From NCBI GenBank assembly GCA_000697475.1, contig JNEU01000467.1, positions 1 through 52,298 of the forward strand: a DNA stretch of 52,298 nt, written 5' to 3'. Below are positions 35,910-47,700 of this stretch, piece by piece. Source of the DNA: Lichtheimia corymbifera B2541. Lineage: Eukaryota > Mucoromycota > Mucoromycetes > Mucorales > Lichtheimiaceae. A program made the translations under genes and the position numbers. The notes below the pieces were generated by a model. It was given only the letters and a program-made list of their open reading frames with translations. It was not told where the DNA came from and searched no databases. Numbering within the stretch: the stretch's first letter is position 1; every line of letters begins with the position of its first letter.

Positions 35910-37268
35910 ATGCCTTCTTTTTCATCACGCCAATTTGTATTTTCCCTATCATTGATTGCATCCCTCGCATCAGCTATCCCAACACCCGAACCATCGCCTA
36001 TCGAGTTACCCATCCAATGGACGCGTCGATTGCATCGTCGACAAGAGGTGGAAGCCAACGTAACATATGGCATAGGCATGCTTGAGCCTATCGTCGAAAT
36101 TGGCGTTGGCACCCCTCCCCAACATTTTACCATGATCTTTGATACCGGTAGTTCAGATACATGGGTACCTGCAAAATCATGCCACAAAAAGGATGGATGC
36201 ATGTCTGGACGACGTATGTAAATTGTCATATCCAACACAGCAACAAGCCGATGACGACTCACCTTGTATATATATGTAGATTTTGATCGAAGCAAATCAT
36301 CGACCGATAAATCACTCGACATGCCATTCATTGCTCATTATGGATCAGGCGATATGAAAGGCGTCTATTTCGAAGACACTGTGACATTGGGTGGAAAGAT
36401 ACATGTAAAGCATCAAACGCTTGTGGATGTTAACGCGACTGCTGGTACATTTGCTGCGCAGAACCCCAATGATCCTCTTGTCATGGATGGCCTTTTTGGT
36501 GCTGGGTTCCCAGATTTGATGGTTGCACACTGGCAACTCAACCAAACCAATACGATGCCTATACCCATTTCTTTGTATGAAAATAAGGCGATTAGTGAGC
36601 CACTCTTTTCGGTTTATACGGGTCCTTTGGGAGGTAGTGCTGGTTCAATCATCTTTGGTGGTGTACATTCGTTTGCTGGCAAGCTGCACACCGCATCGGT
36701 ATTAAAATCCAAGGTCTTTAATGGTGACGATACTCGTTTCTATCAATGGCGCATTCACGTCGATAATATCACAATGACTACTCCCAGCAGCAAAATCAGC
36801 AGCCTCTTCAAACTTGGCAAGGATGATGATAAAAAACAACAATTGGTCCTTGGATACAATAACCCCAAACACTCATTCCATGTGGACACCGGTACACCTA
36901 TCAGCCGTTTGCCTGTCAAAGAAGTGGAGTATCTTGCTGCCACCTTGTTTGGTGCACATAACATCAATTCAACCAAGGATGGTCGCTTCTTTGTAAACGC
37001 TTGCTCGCAATTCTTTGAGGAAGATAATGCACCCACCCTTTTCATCACCGTACCTGATACGTCGTCCAAGCCTTTCCAATTGAAATTAGAGGTTGATGAC
37101 CTCCTTATGCGTAACGAAGCTGATGCCGATATGTGTCTCTTTACATTTGGTGCAAGCAACGATTACTTGATCGGCAACTTGATTATGTCCAAGTACATCA
37201 CCGTATTCAATTTCGGTGATAAAACCGTCAGCTTTGCTTCCATCAACAAGAAGGATGATTCTGCATAA
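35910..37268 (+). CDS. Secreted aspartic protease 2 (pepsin family A1)
   Basis: Tandem paralogue of protease 1, 430 residues. Exons 35910..36213 and 36280..37268. Signal peptide [20 protein letters not shown], dibasic HRRQE pro-site, active sites [11 protein letters not shown] and [12 protein letters not shown], Cys pair CHKKDGC. The intron is at the same codon and phase as in protease 1 and the second exon is exactly the same length (989 nt), so the pair arose by gene duplication. The main divergence is in the loop before the second active site ([15 protein letters not shown] here) and in the short pro-segment. Both copies appear functional. Confidence 0.94.
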
Positions 37269-37639
37269 ATTCCTCCCATCATAATTATCTCATTTACAAG
37301 ATACATCTACCACTTATAGACTGTACTGATAATCCTTTGTCCATTCCTATTACTATTACATCATGCATCATTTTATTTAATGACATTGAAAGAAAAGTCA
37401 AACGTAGCTAGGTGTATCCAAATCCAAATGTTTTATTTTGCATTGCTATGACATGTTGTCAATGAATATTAATGTACAGGGAGTGAGTGTGTGGGGGCTA
37501 CCCTGGTAGTAGGTATGGCATGTGCAGGGGAGGTGGTGGAGGTCAAACGATCATCCGTGTGCGGGATAAGAAATCAACGTCACTTGAACAACGAACCAGG
37601 CTAAAACAGAGTTTTATCTCTTTCCTCTAGTCATCAACA
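37269..37639. other. Intergenic gap
   Basis: 371 bp between protease 2 and the ATP synthase epsilon start. AT-rich 3' UTR-like beginning and a C/T-rich stretch before the ATG. Nothing else visible. Confidence 0.4.
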
Positions 37640-37969
37640 ATGTCTGCTTGGAAGTCTGCCGGTCTCTCGTAATTATCGTTTCCTCCATTGCTCTGATAGG
37701 GAATACTCGACTCGATTGACTAATTGCTTGTAACAGCTACATTCAATACGCCAACATTTGCGCTCGTGCTCTTCGCAACTCGCTCAAGAATGACCTCCGT
37801 GTTGCTGCTCAAGCCCGTAACCAAAACAACTTGAAGTTTGCCAAGTGGGAACGTGGTGTTCAATCCGAGCAGGTAAAACAAAAGGATGTTTAGGTGGCTG
37901 GATGGTCTTGACTCATCACGTGGCCTATATTAGAAATTCGTTGCTCCCCAAAAGAACGCTCAACAGTAA
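37640..37969 (+). CDS. ATP15: Mitochondrial ATP synthase F1 subunit epsilon
   Basis: 66-residue central-stalk subunit of the mitochondrial F1 ATPase. Exons 37640..37668, 37737..37872, 37934..37969. The protein begins MSAWKSAGLSYIQYANICAR, close to the fungal and animal epsilon consensus with no cleaved presequence, and continues ALRNSLKNDLRVAA and KFAKWERGVQ. All three exons join in frame by GT-AG. The first exon holds nine codons plus two bases. Confidence 0.95.
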
Positions 37970-38382
37970 TCAGTGACCTATCCACAACCCCCCTTTACAT
38001 CAAGCATTCAAATGTCAATCCACACACAAACACGTATATATATAAACACGACACACATGTTATCGACCAGCATGAATTATTGGATATTGTATGGACAAGT
38101 TGTGTATTCACGACTTTTTTAAAACGAGAGGAAAAGGCATGTGAGTGAATGGAGAGTTATAAAAACGAGGAAATGGGATGGATTCATAAAAGGAATGCAG
38201 GATGGTATACAGAGTTATCGTGACAATCAAGAAAAAGATTTACAAAGGGAGATGCTTTACACAAAGAGAGAGAATGGGGATTTGCATAGATTTGGAAAGA
38301 GGAGAGGGGGGGAGGAGAAAGAGAGAGAGAATAGATTAAACAAACAACAATAATACAACAAACCGATCTTTCGATTCTCCTT
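37970..38382. other. Convergent intergenic gap
   Basis: 413 bp between the stops of ATP15 (+) and the Ser-rich gene (-). Contains a purine-rich stretch at about 38300-38335. No gene seen. Confidence 0.4.
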
Positions 38383-39954
38383 TTACAGAACGCCTACACG
38401 CGATGACTTTTTACCAGTAACCATACGCTTGAAGCTCTTCCACAAACGACCCACCACGGTCGGTGGCTCGGTTTCAACTTTAACATGATCACTTTCGGAA
38501 GATGTTCCGTTAGACTTCTTTTTGTTGCTGTCATCTTGGTCATTCCGTTTTGGTGCAGGGTCAGGTTTTAACCATGTTGCCAAGAGTGATCGACGTGGTG
38601 TTGATTGTTTTGGTTGTTGGGCTGCTGCATGCTTCATAGTGGTATTGGATGATGTTGGTGATTGTGTAATAGTAGAAGTAGTAGTGGTAGTAGTAGACGT
38701 ATTGGATGAGAATGATGATGCGGATGCTGTTGTAGGTTTGTTGTTGCTGCTGCTTCGAGAGAATAACTTTTTGAACAAATTCTTTTTCTTGGGTGGTGCG
38801 GATGGTGGTGAAGGCAGTGATGCCAGTCGATCATGCAAATCAGATGGCTTGAAAGGCTCATCAGATGGTACCTTTGGTAATGGTTTGGCGAGTAAGGTGG
38901 ATGTCGTTGAAAAGATGGATGATGACCGAGAGGGTCTGGTGGTCGTCTTTGATGTATTGTTGGTTGTCGCTGCAGGTTGTTGTTGTTGTTGATTGGTACG
39001 CCATCGTGAAAACAAACCTCGTGGTCGGCTATTGTTAATGGCATTGCGTGATGCGGTTTCAAGACGTTCATCGGTAGCATAATCATCAGTTGCGGCATTT
39101 GTCTTGGGTGCATGATGATGGCTGCTGTTGGTGAAGATGGCTCGAATAGATTCCACAGTGCCCTTTTTAATAACCGGTGTGGGATTACCCACTTGCACAG
39201 GTGCAGGAGCAGCTCTTGGCGGTTCTGAAGGCACCGATGGGAATTGGAACAATGAACGTAACGACCTCACAGTGCCTCGTTGCATATTGCTAATGATCGA
39301 AGATCTTTGACTGCGAAGTGTATCAGCATCGTCATCATAAGAGCTAGTGCTGGTACGTGTAGCAGAAAGTTGAGATGAGATGGATGCTTTTGATCGAATA
39401 GAACGACGAGAGTTGTGATGTGAGGAACAGGAGGAGGTTGCACTCTGCTGATCAAATGATCTGGCAAAAGATGACTTGCTAGAAGATGAGGGTCGTCGAC
39501 TTGATGCAGCAGATGAAGGTGGTGCTACTCGAGCAACATCACGAGGATCAGCTTCTGCCACAGGTAAAAAGTGAGCATCGTTATGGAATGGAAAAGCGAG
39601 TGGTCGTGGGCAAGAATAAACAAGATCGGGTTGTCGTAACTGCTGTGAAGATGCCTTCTTTTTCTTGTGTCCTTTCTTTTTGGATCTTGTGGATTCACCG
39701 CATACGGATGAAGCACCATCTTCCTGCTCATGGTGTTGCTGCTTTTGGTTTTGTTCAGCATCCGCACGTTGACTTAAAGGTGAAGGTTGATTTGCATTGG
39801 GTGATGATGATGCGGATGAGTTATAGCCGCTGTCAGCACTGCTATTTGATAAGGCTTCTTCTCGTTGCTTCTTTTTTCTTTGTCTATCCAATCGCTGCGC
39901 CGACCGTAAGGCAGCAAGCTGCTCGTGTCGATAGCCGGACGAGTGAAAGTACAT
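38383..39954 (-). CDS. Unknown Ser-rich basic protein
   Basis: An intronless frame of 523 residues, unrecognised. Very rich in Ser, Thr, Gln and Asn and probably disordered. Lysine/arginine clusters occur near the N-terminus (DRQRKKKQREE), at about 92-99 (KKKGHKKKK) and at the end. Short hydrophobic-basic modules recur between Ser-rich linkers: TVRSLRSLFQFP, TVESIRAIFTN, RGLFSRWRTN, KNLFKKLFSR, RSLLATWLKP and GRLWKSFKRMV. These could be membrane- or partner-binding amphipathic motifs (inference). One long intact frame in an intron-rich region supports a real gene despite the low complexity. A 518-bp gap (39955-40472) follows before the next gene. Confidence 0.72.
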   Translation of the reverse strand: MYFHSSGYRHEQLAALRSAQRLDRQRKKKQREEALSNSSADSGYNSSASSSPNANQPSPLSQRADAEQNQKQQHHEQEDGASSVCGESTRSKKKGHKKKKASSQQLRQPDLVYSCPRPLAFPFHNDAHFLPVAEADPRDVARVAPPSSAASSRRPSSSSKSSFARSFDQQSATSSCSSHHNSRRSIRSKASISSQLSATRTSTSSYDDDADTLRSQRSSIISNMQRGTVRSLRSLFQFPSVPSEPPRAAPAPVQVGNPTPVIKKGTVESIRAIFTNSSHHHAPKTNAATDDYATDERLETASRNAINNSRPRGLFSRWRTNQQQQQPAATTNNTSKTTTRPSRSSSIFSTTSTLLAKPLPKVPSDEPFKPSDLHDRLASLPSPPSAPPKKKNLFKKLFSRSSSNNKPTTASASSFSSNTSTTTTTTSTITQSPTSSNTTMKHAAAQQPKQSTPRRSLLATWLKPDPAPKRNDQDDSNKKKSNGTSSESDHVKVETEPPTVVGRLWKSFKRMVTGKKSSRVGVL

Positions 39955-40472
39955 GGAAAATATAAAGATGAGGGGGAGAGTGAGAGGCTTATGCCTTGCT
40001 CAAGTACTGTTATATAGCTTTAAACCAGTGAAGGGGAAAAAAGAAGAGAGAAAAAGAGGCTCTAAAACAATAGAGGGAACAAGAGCGGAAGAAAAAGCCA
40101 ATAGTGAGAAGCATCATTGGATAGGTTGCCTATGATACACAAAAAGCAACCACGTTGTACAAGCGCTCCATCGTTTTCGTTTTGGTGCACTTGCAACCCC
40201 CTTTCTCCGTGTGCGTTATCGTAAACACGCCTCTCTACTCCTCCTTCCATCATGCATGCATGTTTGTCATTGAAATCTAAACTAGCTGAATAGAACACAC
40301 TTGCTTCCTTTTTTCATCATCCCAATGCCGTTGTCAAGATGCATAAAAAACAGTATTGTATTGTATTGTGAAAGAGAGATCATATAGTATAGAAAAAAAG
40401 TGGGCCCGCTCCTGTCTGGGACCGTAGGCACAACCGAGACTTTTCCTTGTGTAACGTTGCCCCAGCCTGTAC
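39955..40472. other. Intergenic region
   Basis: 518 bp between the start of the Ser-rich gene and the stop of the four-TM gene. Purine-rich near 40030-40065. No gene seen. Confidence 0.4.
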
Positions 40473-41512
40473 TCAATGATTTTGATGATCGTACTGCTGT
40501 AGTTGCTGATGTTGAGTATTACGAAAGGAAAGAATCGCCAGCGCCATCAAGAGATTGATACACAAGGACACAAATGCAAAGATCATCGAGATACCATGTC
40601 GCATGTTGGTTGGTGTTGCCATGGAGATCGAGATGGTTGTGGTGGTACTGTTATAAAGTAGATCAAGCAGGATCACCATGGTGGTTGCACTGGGCACAGC
40701 TAAGGACAAAAGATTAGGTCGTTTGCTTTTTTGGGTAGACAACGTGGGTGACTCACTATGCAGCACTAACATGCTTTCATGCACGCGTCAAAAAGTAGAA
40801 TGAGGATTCATTGTGCACTGCTCCAATGTACAACGTCAGCTTACCTTGTTACCATTTTCCATCCTCGTTCTCGTTTCCGTCGTTGGCTACACATGGTCCC
40901 TAGCAACGCAACCAAAGTCAATGCACCTATGACACTGGCCAATATCATGGTAGTCCCGGCTACATGCCTATGTTGTGATCACTAGTGAGTAAGTGCATAT
41001 AGATGAGAATCCCCTTGATCCACAATTCACTCACCAAAGAGGACAGAAATATTCTACCATTTCAAATGTGTCAATTAGTCCTTATTGTCTGTGCGATATC
41101 TCTCTCTCTCAGACTTTACCTTGCGTGCAATCACCGTTTTCCTCACGAGGAAATGCTCGACACTCGCCTGTTGCACTGCATCCGCATGTGCCACCCATGA
41201 AAAAGTTTAACAACATGTACCGTGTCGATCACCATACACGCTCAACGCATGGTCGCTGATGATTATCTTTATCCCTGTTATACCTTTGGCAGACCACGAA
41301 AAGCCCGTATTGAGTTTCTGCATAGGATCCAGAAGATGCCGCGTCCAATGGTGTCACCAGCCTACGTCCGTTGCCATAGCTCAGCTCATCTTGTCCCCCA
41401 TCAGTCCTTCCCATGTCGACGTTTACCATTGGGGTAAAATGAGAGCAGCGAGTTGTAGTGCATAGCTTGTCAAGGCCGTTATCATAAGCACAGAATATAT
41501 CACGAACGGCAT
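40473..41512 (-). CDS. Four-TM membrane protein, SUR7/PalI or claudin-like
   Basis: 198 residues in six exons (minus): 41427..41512, 41284..41379, 41120..41175, 40845..40959, 40757..40773, 40473..40699. Four hydrophobic segments: VLMITALTSYALQLAALIL at the start, AGTTMILASVIGALTLVALL, LHTVPSATTMVILLDLLY and SMIFAFVSLCINLLMALAIL. The extracellular loop between TM1 and TM2 has YGLFVVCQS and four Cys (GEC, GDC), in the manner of SUR7/PalI and claudin-type tetraspans. QRRKRERGWK is the cytosolic loop. Exon 5 is a 17-nt microexon, needed to keep TM3 in frame. The first intron is only 47 nt. Exact family is uncertain. Confidence 0.7.
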
Positions 41513-41723
41513 TATGTAAAAGTCAAAGAGTGTAAAAAGAAAAGAGGAGAAAGAGATGTATGTATGTGTCAGGTGCCACCTGTGAAAAAGCATGACAATA
41601 AACAAATTGATGATTAAACGATCATGTTTCTTGTATGTGCGTAAAGAGATAAAATGCAAAGAAAAAGATATATAACGATTGTGGGGGAAACGAGAGAAAA
41701 ATGCTATATGAGATGTGATTTTC

Positions 41724-43986
41724 TTAGGGAGCAAAGAGGACACGAAGAGTGTTGGTGTTTCCAAGCCCTGATTTCCAGCCCTGGACAGCAACGATCGATT
41801 GACCACTCTTCAAGAGACCGTAGCGTTTCGCTTGCTCCATGCCCCAGATCAATCTATTCCATGGATGAGTCACTCTTCTTGATAAAATATCATTATCCAA
41901 TCCTACCTTTGATCGACATCTTCTTGCCATGGTGCAACATCAGCAGGGCTCAAGTGAGCAGCACTTGCGGACATGCGTGAAGTGGATTGGCCACTGCTGG
42001 CAGCCTTGGGATACAAAAGAGGGAAGCATCCACGATACAAGTGAACTTGACGTGCAGTTTGTGGGTTACGAGTAACAACGACAATGGGTGCCTTGGGGCG
42101 ATACTTGCTGATAAGACGTGCACTGTTACCAGAGGTGGAAAGCACAATGATGGCACCAGCATTCTGCTCGTTAGCAGCACTCACAGCAGCAGAAGCAACG
42201 GTTTCAGTGGTCTCAGTAGGCAATGCAGTAAGCGAGCGAAGCTCGTTGAAGATAGCAGGATAACAAAGCACAGACTCGGCAAGGGAGCAAATATCGTGCA
42301 TAGTGCGAACAGCTTCAACAGGATAACTACCCTTGGCAGTTTCACCAGAAAGCATCACAGAGTCAGCACCATCCAAAACAGCGTTAGAAACATCAGAGAC
42401 TTCAGCACGAGTAGGACGAGGATTGTACTATAAAATAAAATCTTATCTTAGTATACTGATATTACAGAGATAAAGAGATAAGAAATGTGTGACACTTACA
42501 GTCATGGATTCCAGCATCTGAGTAGCGCTGTCAAACAAAAGATATTTCCCCATTAGCATTTTTTCCAGCTGTCCCGCGAATTCCTGCCAACTTACCAGAT
42601 AACGGGCTTGCCAGCAAGATTGCACTTGGTGATCATCATCTTTTGTGCAATGAAGACACGCTCAAGAGGGATTTCAATACCCATATCCTAAAATCCACTA
42701 TTAGTATCATACTTTGGAATACGTGAAAAGAAAATGTATGTATACATACACCACGAGCAACCATCACACCATCAGTTTCCTTAAGGATTTCATCAAAGTT
42801 TTGGACACCTTGGTGGTTTTCGATCTTGGAGATGATCTTGATGTGCTTGCCGTCCTCACCCAAAACTTCACGGATATCCTTGACATCTTGACCACGGCGA
42901 ATAAATGATGCAAAGATAAAATCGACATTGTTCTTGACACCAAATCGCAAATCAGCCTTATCCTTTTCAGAGAGGGCAGGCAAATCGACATCGGTACCAG
43001 GAAGATTGACACCCTTGTGTGCGCAAAGCTTGCCGCTGTTACGGGCCTTGACACGAATATCCTCACCATTGACCTCCAAAACTTCAAAGGAAAGAACACC
43101 ATCATCGACATAGATAAGCTTGCCGACTTGGATCACCTTGGGCAAGTTCTTGTAGTCAATATACATGACCTTGTCATCGCAAATGTCCTTGTATTCTTCA
43201 TTGACGCTGAAGACCATCTCGTGACCAGCAGAGATAGGGCACTAATATATCCACCATCCCATGTGAGTTGAATAAATCCCCATTTGATGCATACAGTTCT
43301 CTCTCTACATACCTCGACATTGTCACGCATGTTACCAGTACGGATCTCAGGGCCCTTATTGTCCAAAGCAATGGCAACAGGTCTGCCAGGATATACTAAA
43401 TGGAGGGCATGTCAGTATTGCTTCAAGTAGATTTCTAATCTAATAGCACTTACATTCGGCACTCTTACGGGTGTTATCAATGACCGATTGATGATACTAC
43501 ATATCAAAGGCGGTTTGAGTACATGAACAAAATTCTTCCCAATCGACCATTGGTAGGTGCACCATAGTAATCTCCGCAGTAATCCCACCCCAAAGATTCC
43601 CGTAGATTACCGCGATTACCAAAATCAAACCGTTCTTACCTCGTATGAGCCGTGCGAGAAGTTCATACGAACAACGTTCAAACCAGCATTACGCAGTTGG
43701 GTGATCATCTCAACGCTGTTGGTCTTGGGACCTGTAAAAAAAAAGAGAGAGAGAGAGAATGAGCCATAACGTCAATGCAAGGAAGAAGAAAACAAAACGC
43801 GACAACCCCTGGCAGTGTTGGTGTTTTGTTTTCGTTCTTGTTCATCAAGGAGGTATGTATGAATGGCTTTGCCTTACCGATAGTGCCGATAATGGTGGAC
43901 TTGCGAGTGATGGTGGGTTCAACGTTAACGTCCATTTGGGAAAGCCAGTGCATGCTGGAAGTGATCTCGGGAGTGACGGGTGCCAT
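41724..43986 (-). CDS. Pyruvate kinase
   Basis: Final glycolytic step: PEP plus ADP to pyruvate plus ATP, cytosolic. Nine exons (minus): 43878..43986, 43640..43731, 43454..43496, 43313..43395, 42750..43241, 42596..42687, 42500..42527, 41907..42427, 41724..41853; 529 residues. Conserved blocks: [47 protein letters not shown], the active-site segment [52 protein letters not shown] and [12 protein letters not shown]. The C-terminal allosteric domain is complete ([19 protein letters not shown]). A 28-nt exon carries only the [10 protein letters not shown] region. Intron-rich compared with ascomycete orthologues. Confidence 0.96.
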
Positions 43987-44712
43987 AGTTGTTGATATGT
44001 ACAATAAAAAGAGGTGGGAGTGGTATGTGAATGTATATCAAAAGAAAAAGAAAAAAGAACACAAAGGAGGTCGAAAGACTTGGTTCCTTTTTATGCTCAT
44101 CCACCAACTGCATTTTTCTACCACGCGTCACTAGTGTGTGTGTGTCGAAACTCGTCTCGCATTCGCCACCAGCGCCCCTGTCGTCGGATATAGCCTTCCA
44201 TATTCGGTCCAACTGTGTGACAAGGATACCACACTCCTTTAGGTCATTGGTTCTTGCTCACTATCATTATCGGAAGTGATCTCGTTAATGCAACAAGGTT
44301 CTGCATACATCCAACTTGTCGCAGAAAACAAGCTAGCACATGTACATACACAAACACGCACCCACGTACTTGCTCATATCATACGGATCCCTCTCCTTAA
44401 TCAGTAGATGTAATCTCATCAGCGAAAAAAAGACACCATTTGGTGCGGAGCTGGGATTTGTTATCAAACCAATGAACGTTTGGATCTTATCGCTGCAATC
44501 GTCGTGGGATCAAAGTTGACACCGCTCCATTAGATTGGATCGTGTAAACCTTTATCTCATCCAAAGGAACAGGGAGATCAGGAGTATGCACATACATTGG
44601 TTGAGATAGGGGTATCTTAAGACTATCACTCTATGGGTATGTAAAATATATACAAAGTCTTGGGATCATTTTGACTGAATATAAGCGTGTGTGCGTGTAT
44701 CCATCGTCATCC
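43987..44712. other. Intergenic region upstream of pyruvate kinase
   Basis: 726 bp between the pyruvate kinase start and the CM1-protein stop. It should hold the pyruvate kinase promoter; a T/C-rich stretch (on the minus strand) lies next to its ATG. No gene recognised. Confidence 0.45.
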
Positions 44713-47700
44713 TCATCGTGAGCTCATGGCTGAGTCGCTTCGCCTATGGTAACCGCTGTCGATCTCCTCAGTCGCTTGACGTAGTAAAACGTTCTCCATA
44801 ACGGCTTTGCGTTCTTGGGTATTCTGTGTGACACTCTACGTTAATATACGTCTTGCCATTACCATCTTTGACCTCTCCTCCTTTCTTTGTTACCTCAAGC
44901 TTCTCCATCAAATGGGTAATGATACTATTGCGTCGCGCCAACAAATCTTCAAGTGCTCCCTTTTCTTGTAATGCTCGATTGTAAATAAGATCCAACTGGT
45001 GTAAACGCTCAGCTTCACGCTGCAGCACCCGATCACGTTCTTCCAGTTCTCGCTGCAGTTCCTTGTTCAGCCTGGCTAGTGTTTGGTTGGCTTTTGATGA
45101 TCCTCCATTTCGTGCCTATTCACGGGAGTTATTTAATGAACCCGTTCACACATGTCGCATAAGAATACTTACATCAATAGAACCGTTCCTTGAATTGGAT
45201 CCGTCTGATCTTTTATGCAATGCTCGTTTTGCGTCGTGCAACTTTTCATTGGCGAGCTGTCTGTCCTTTTTGAGCTGCTCCTCCGCTTCTTTGAGTCGTC
45301 TCTCGGTGTCAGCAACGCGTCCTTTCCACTCTTCTTCAATTTCAATCATCCGTGCACCAAGTTGCTAGCAAAAAAAAGTCATGTCAGTATCATCCATTGG
45401 TAATCACACCATCCAATTTGTGTACCTCTTTGATATCAGCCAAATCCCGCTCATAGGCTTCTTCAATATCACATGCGTTCGCCATTCGCTCATTCAATTG
45501 CTCCTCAACATTTGCAAGCAATATGTCCTTTTCTCGTAGAAGATCGGCCAACTCACGCATCTTATCATCCGCTTCCTTGAGTTCTTCTCGATGTAGACTC
45601 TTTTCACGCTGTACAGCATCAGCCTGAGCTTCAAGGTGACCTTCCAGAGATGCGATCCGTACATCACGCTCACGCATAGCTTGTTCCACTTCTTTGAATT
45701 GTTGTTCCAATAGCTGCAGATCTTCATCATAACGCGCTTTGGCTTCTTGGGCCTTTTCCAATGCAGATTCGAGCTCATACTCAAGGTCTTTGATTTGGGT
45801 ATCCTTGTGTCTCATCCGCTCCTCCACTTGCATGTATCTCTCCTCCAGTGCTGACAAATCGTTCTCTTGTGATTCAATCTCTTCAAGACGTCGTTCGTAT
45901 TCGCCAATTTGATCATCCTTGACCTGCAACTCCTGCTCTAGTCGTTCAATCTCATCATCGTACTGGTTACGCTCCATAGCCTCCAATTTGCGCTCCAATT
46001 CCTCAATCAATATGTCCTTCTCCTTCTCTCGCGCCTCCAACTTCTCTGCACGTGTCATCACCTATCATCACCACACGATTAACATCCTTCAAAAAATCTC
46101 ATTCATAATAAAAATTTACCTTGACCACTTGAGCTTCGAGTGCCACAAACTGTTGCTCACGCTTCTCAATTTCGGCTTCCAACTTTTCCATTTCATGCTG
46201 ATGCTCATGCTCAGTATCCTTAAGCTCTCGTTTCAGCGTGCTGACGACTCGACTCAAATCACCATTCTCGACCCTGAGATCATTGACTGTACCAAGTAGC
46301 TCGGATACATTGGGAGAGGCTGCATTCGCTCGTCGATCCTGAAGCGTGTCCAACTCCTGACGCAGCTTTTGATTCTCGTTGGACTTGTTACGCAGCATCT
46401 TTTTGGTGTCATGTAAAGATCGCATCAACTCATCCATGTTTTCATGCATCCTATCGAGCTCCTTGTTTTTGGATAACAATTGGGCCATGACTTCAGAATG
46501 ACGTTCCTGCATACGACCGAGATTCTAAAGCATACGCGTTGCATTAACAAACATGCTCACACCTTCCCAATATCTCCCTCTCACCCTCCTATTTCTCTAT
46601 TACCTCATTCAATTCGTGATTGGTCTTCATATATTGATCCGCCTTTGCGACATAAGCATCACGATCTGCAAGGATAGATTTGACTAGACTATCACTTGGT
46701 GCCTTGTAATTGCTGGGTGATGATGATGCCTTCATTTCATTTTCCTCCCGTAGCAACTGGATAGTTTGGTTTTGACGATCAATCGTTTGCTTAGCTTGCA
46801 ACCATTCACGACGATACATTTCCACCTCGTGATGAACCATATCCTTGTTGGATGAATTGGTAGTAGGTAGTCTTCGGTGATTGATCCAATGATCCTCCTC
46901 GTCGTCCTCATAATCATTTCTGCTGCCGTTGCTGTTGCTTCTGCTGATTTTGATACTGCTTCGTGGGCTGTTATAGGTTGCTGGAGATACACCAAGAGCA
47001 GGGCTTGATGTACGTGAAGAACGCATGGATGCACGTAAACGTGAGTTCTCTGAAGACAGATCAGCCACCATCTTATGTAGACGCTCGTTCTCCTCTCGAT
47101 ATCGTGTAGCATTGGTGATTGCTGTATCATAGTCGGCTTTTTCTTCGGATGACATGCCGTGCGGTAAGGAACATTTTTGTTGGCTTGATCGCTGCAAAAG
47201 ATCCATTGCTGAATGCAACTCCAAAATCATATGCTTGTACTTTCTCAGCTCTCGCGTCAATGTCTGGATATTGACCTTGAGATCCACATTCTACACATTA
47301 ACGCGTAGGTGGGTTAATCAATCAATCAATCAACCACTCATAAATCACTAACTTACTTCTTTCAGAGCATTATCCACGTGATCAGGTGATAACTCTTCCA
47401 AACGCTTCTCCAAATAATAAATTTTGAGCTTCAATCCAAAGTTGTCCTTTTTCAAGATGTCGATTGTCTAAATCACGTGTATGATGAGACAATTAATCAC
47501 TTATCACTGATTAATGACTATACCTTTTCCTGCTCCTTTAGTGCTAATGTGGTGGATCGTTCTTTTTGCGGATCTCGTTTGTTGTCGTTTCCATTGACAT
47601 GACGAGCGTGTTTGTCTTTGATAGATGGACCGGATCGCGCATTATCCATTCCATCAGCCATTGATAATTGCTCAAATGCATCCAATCGACTCTCTTGTTC

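Noticed and set aside
38522..39113. Opposite-strand frames in the Ser-rich gene
   Set aside because: Composition mirrors the Ser/Asn codons of the minus-strand frame; the minus frame is longer, starts with ATG and has sensible modules.
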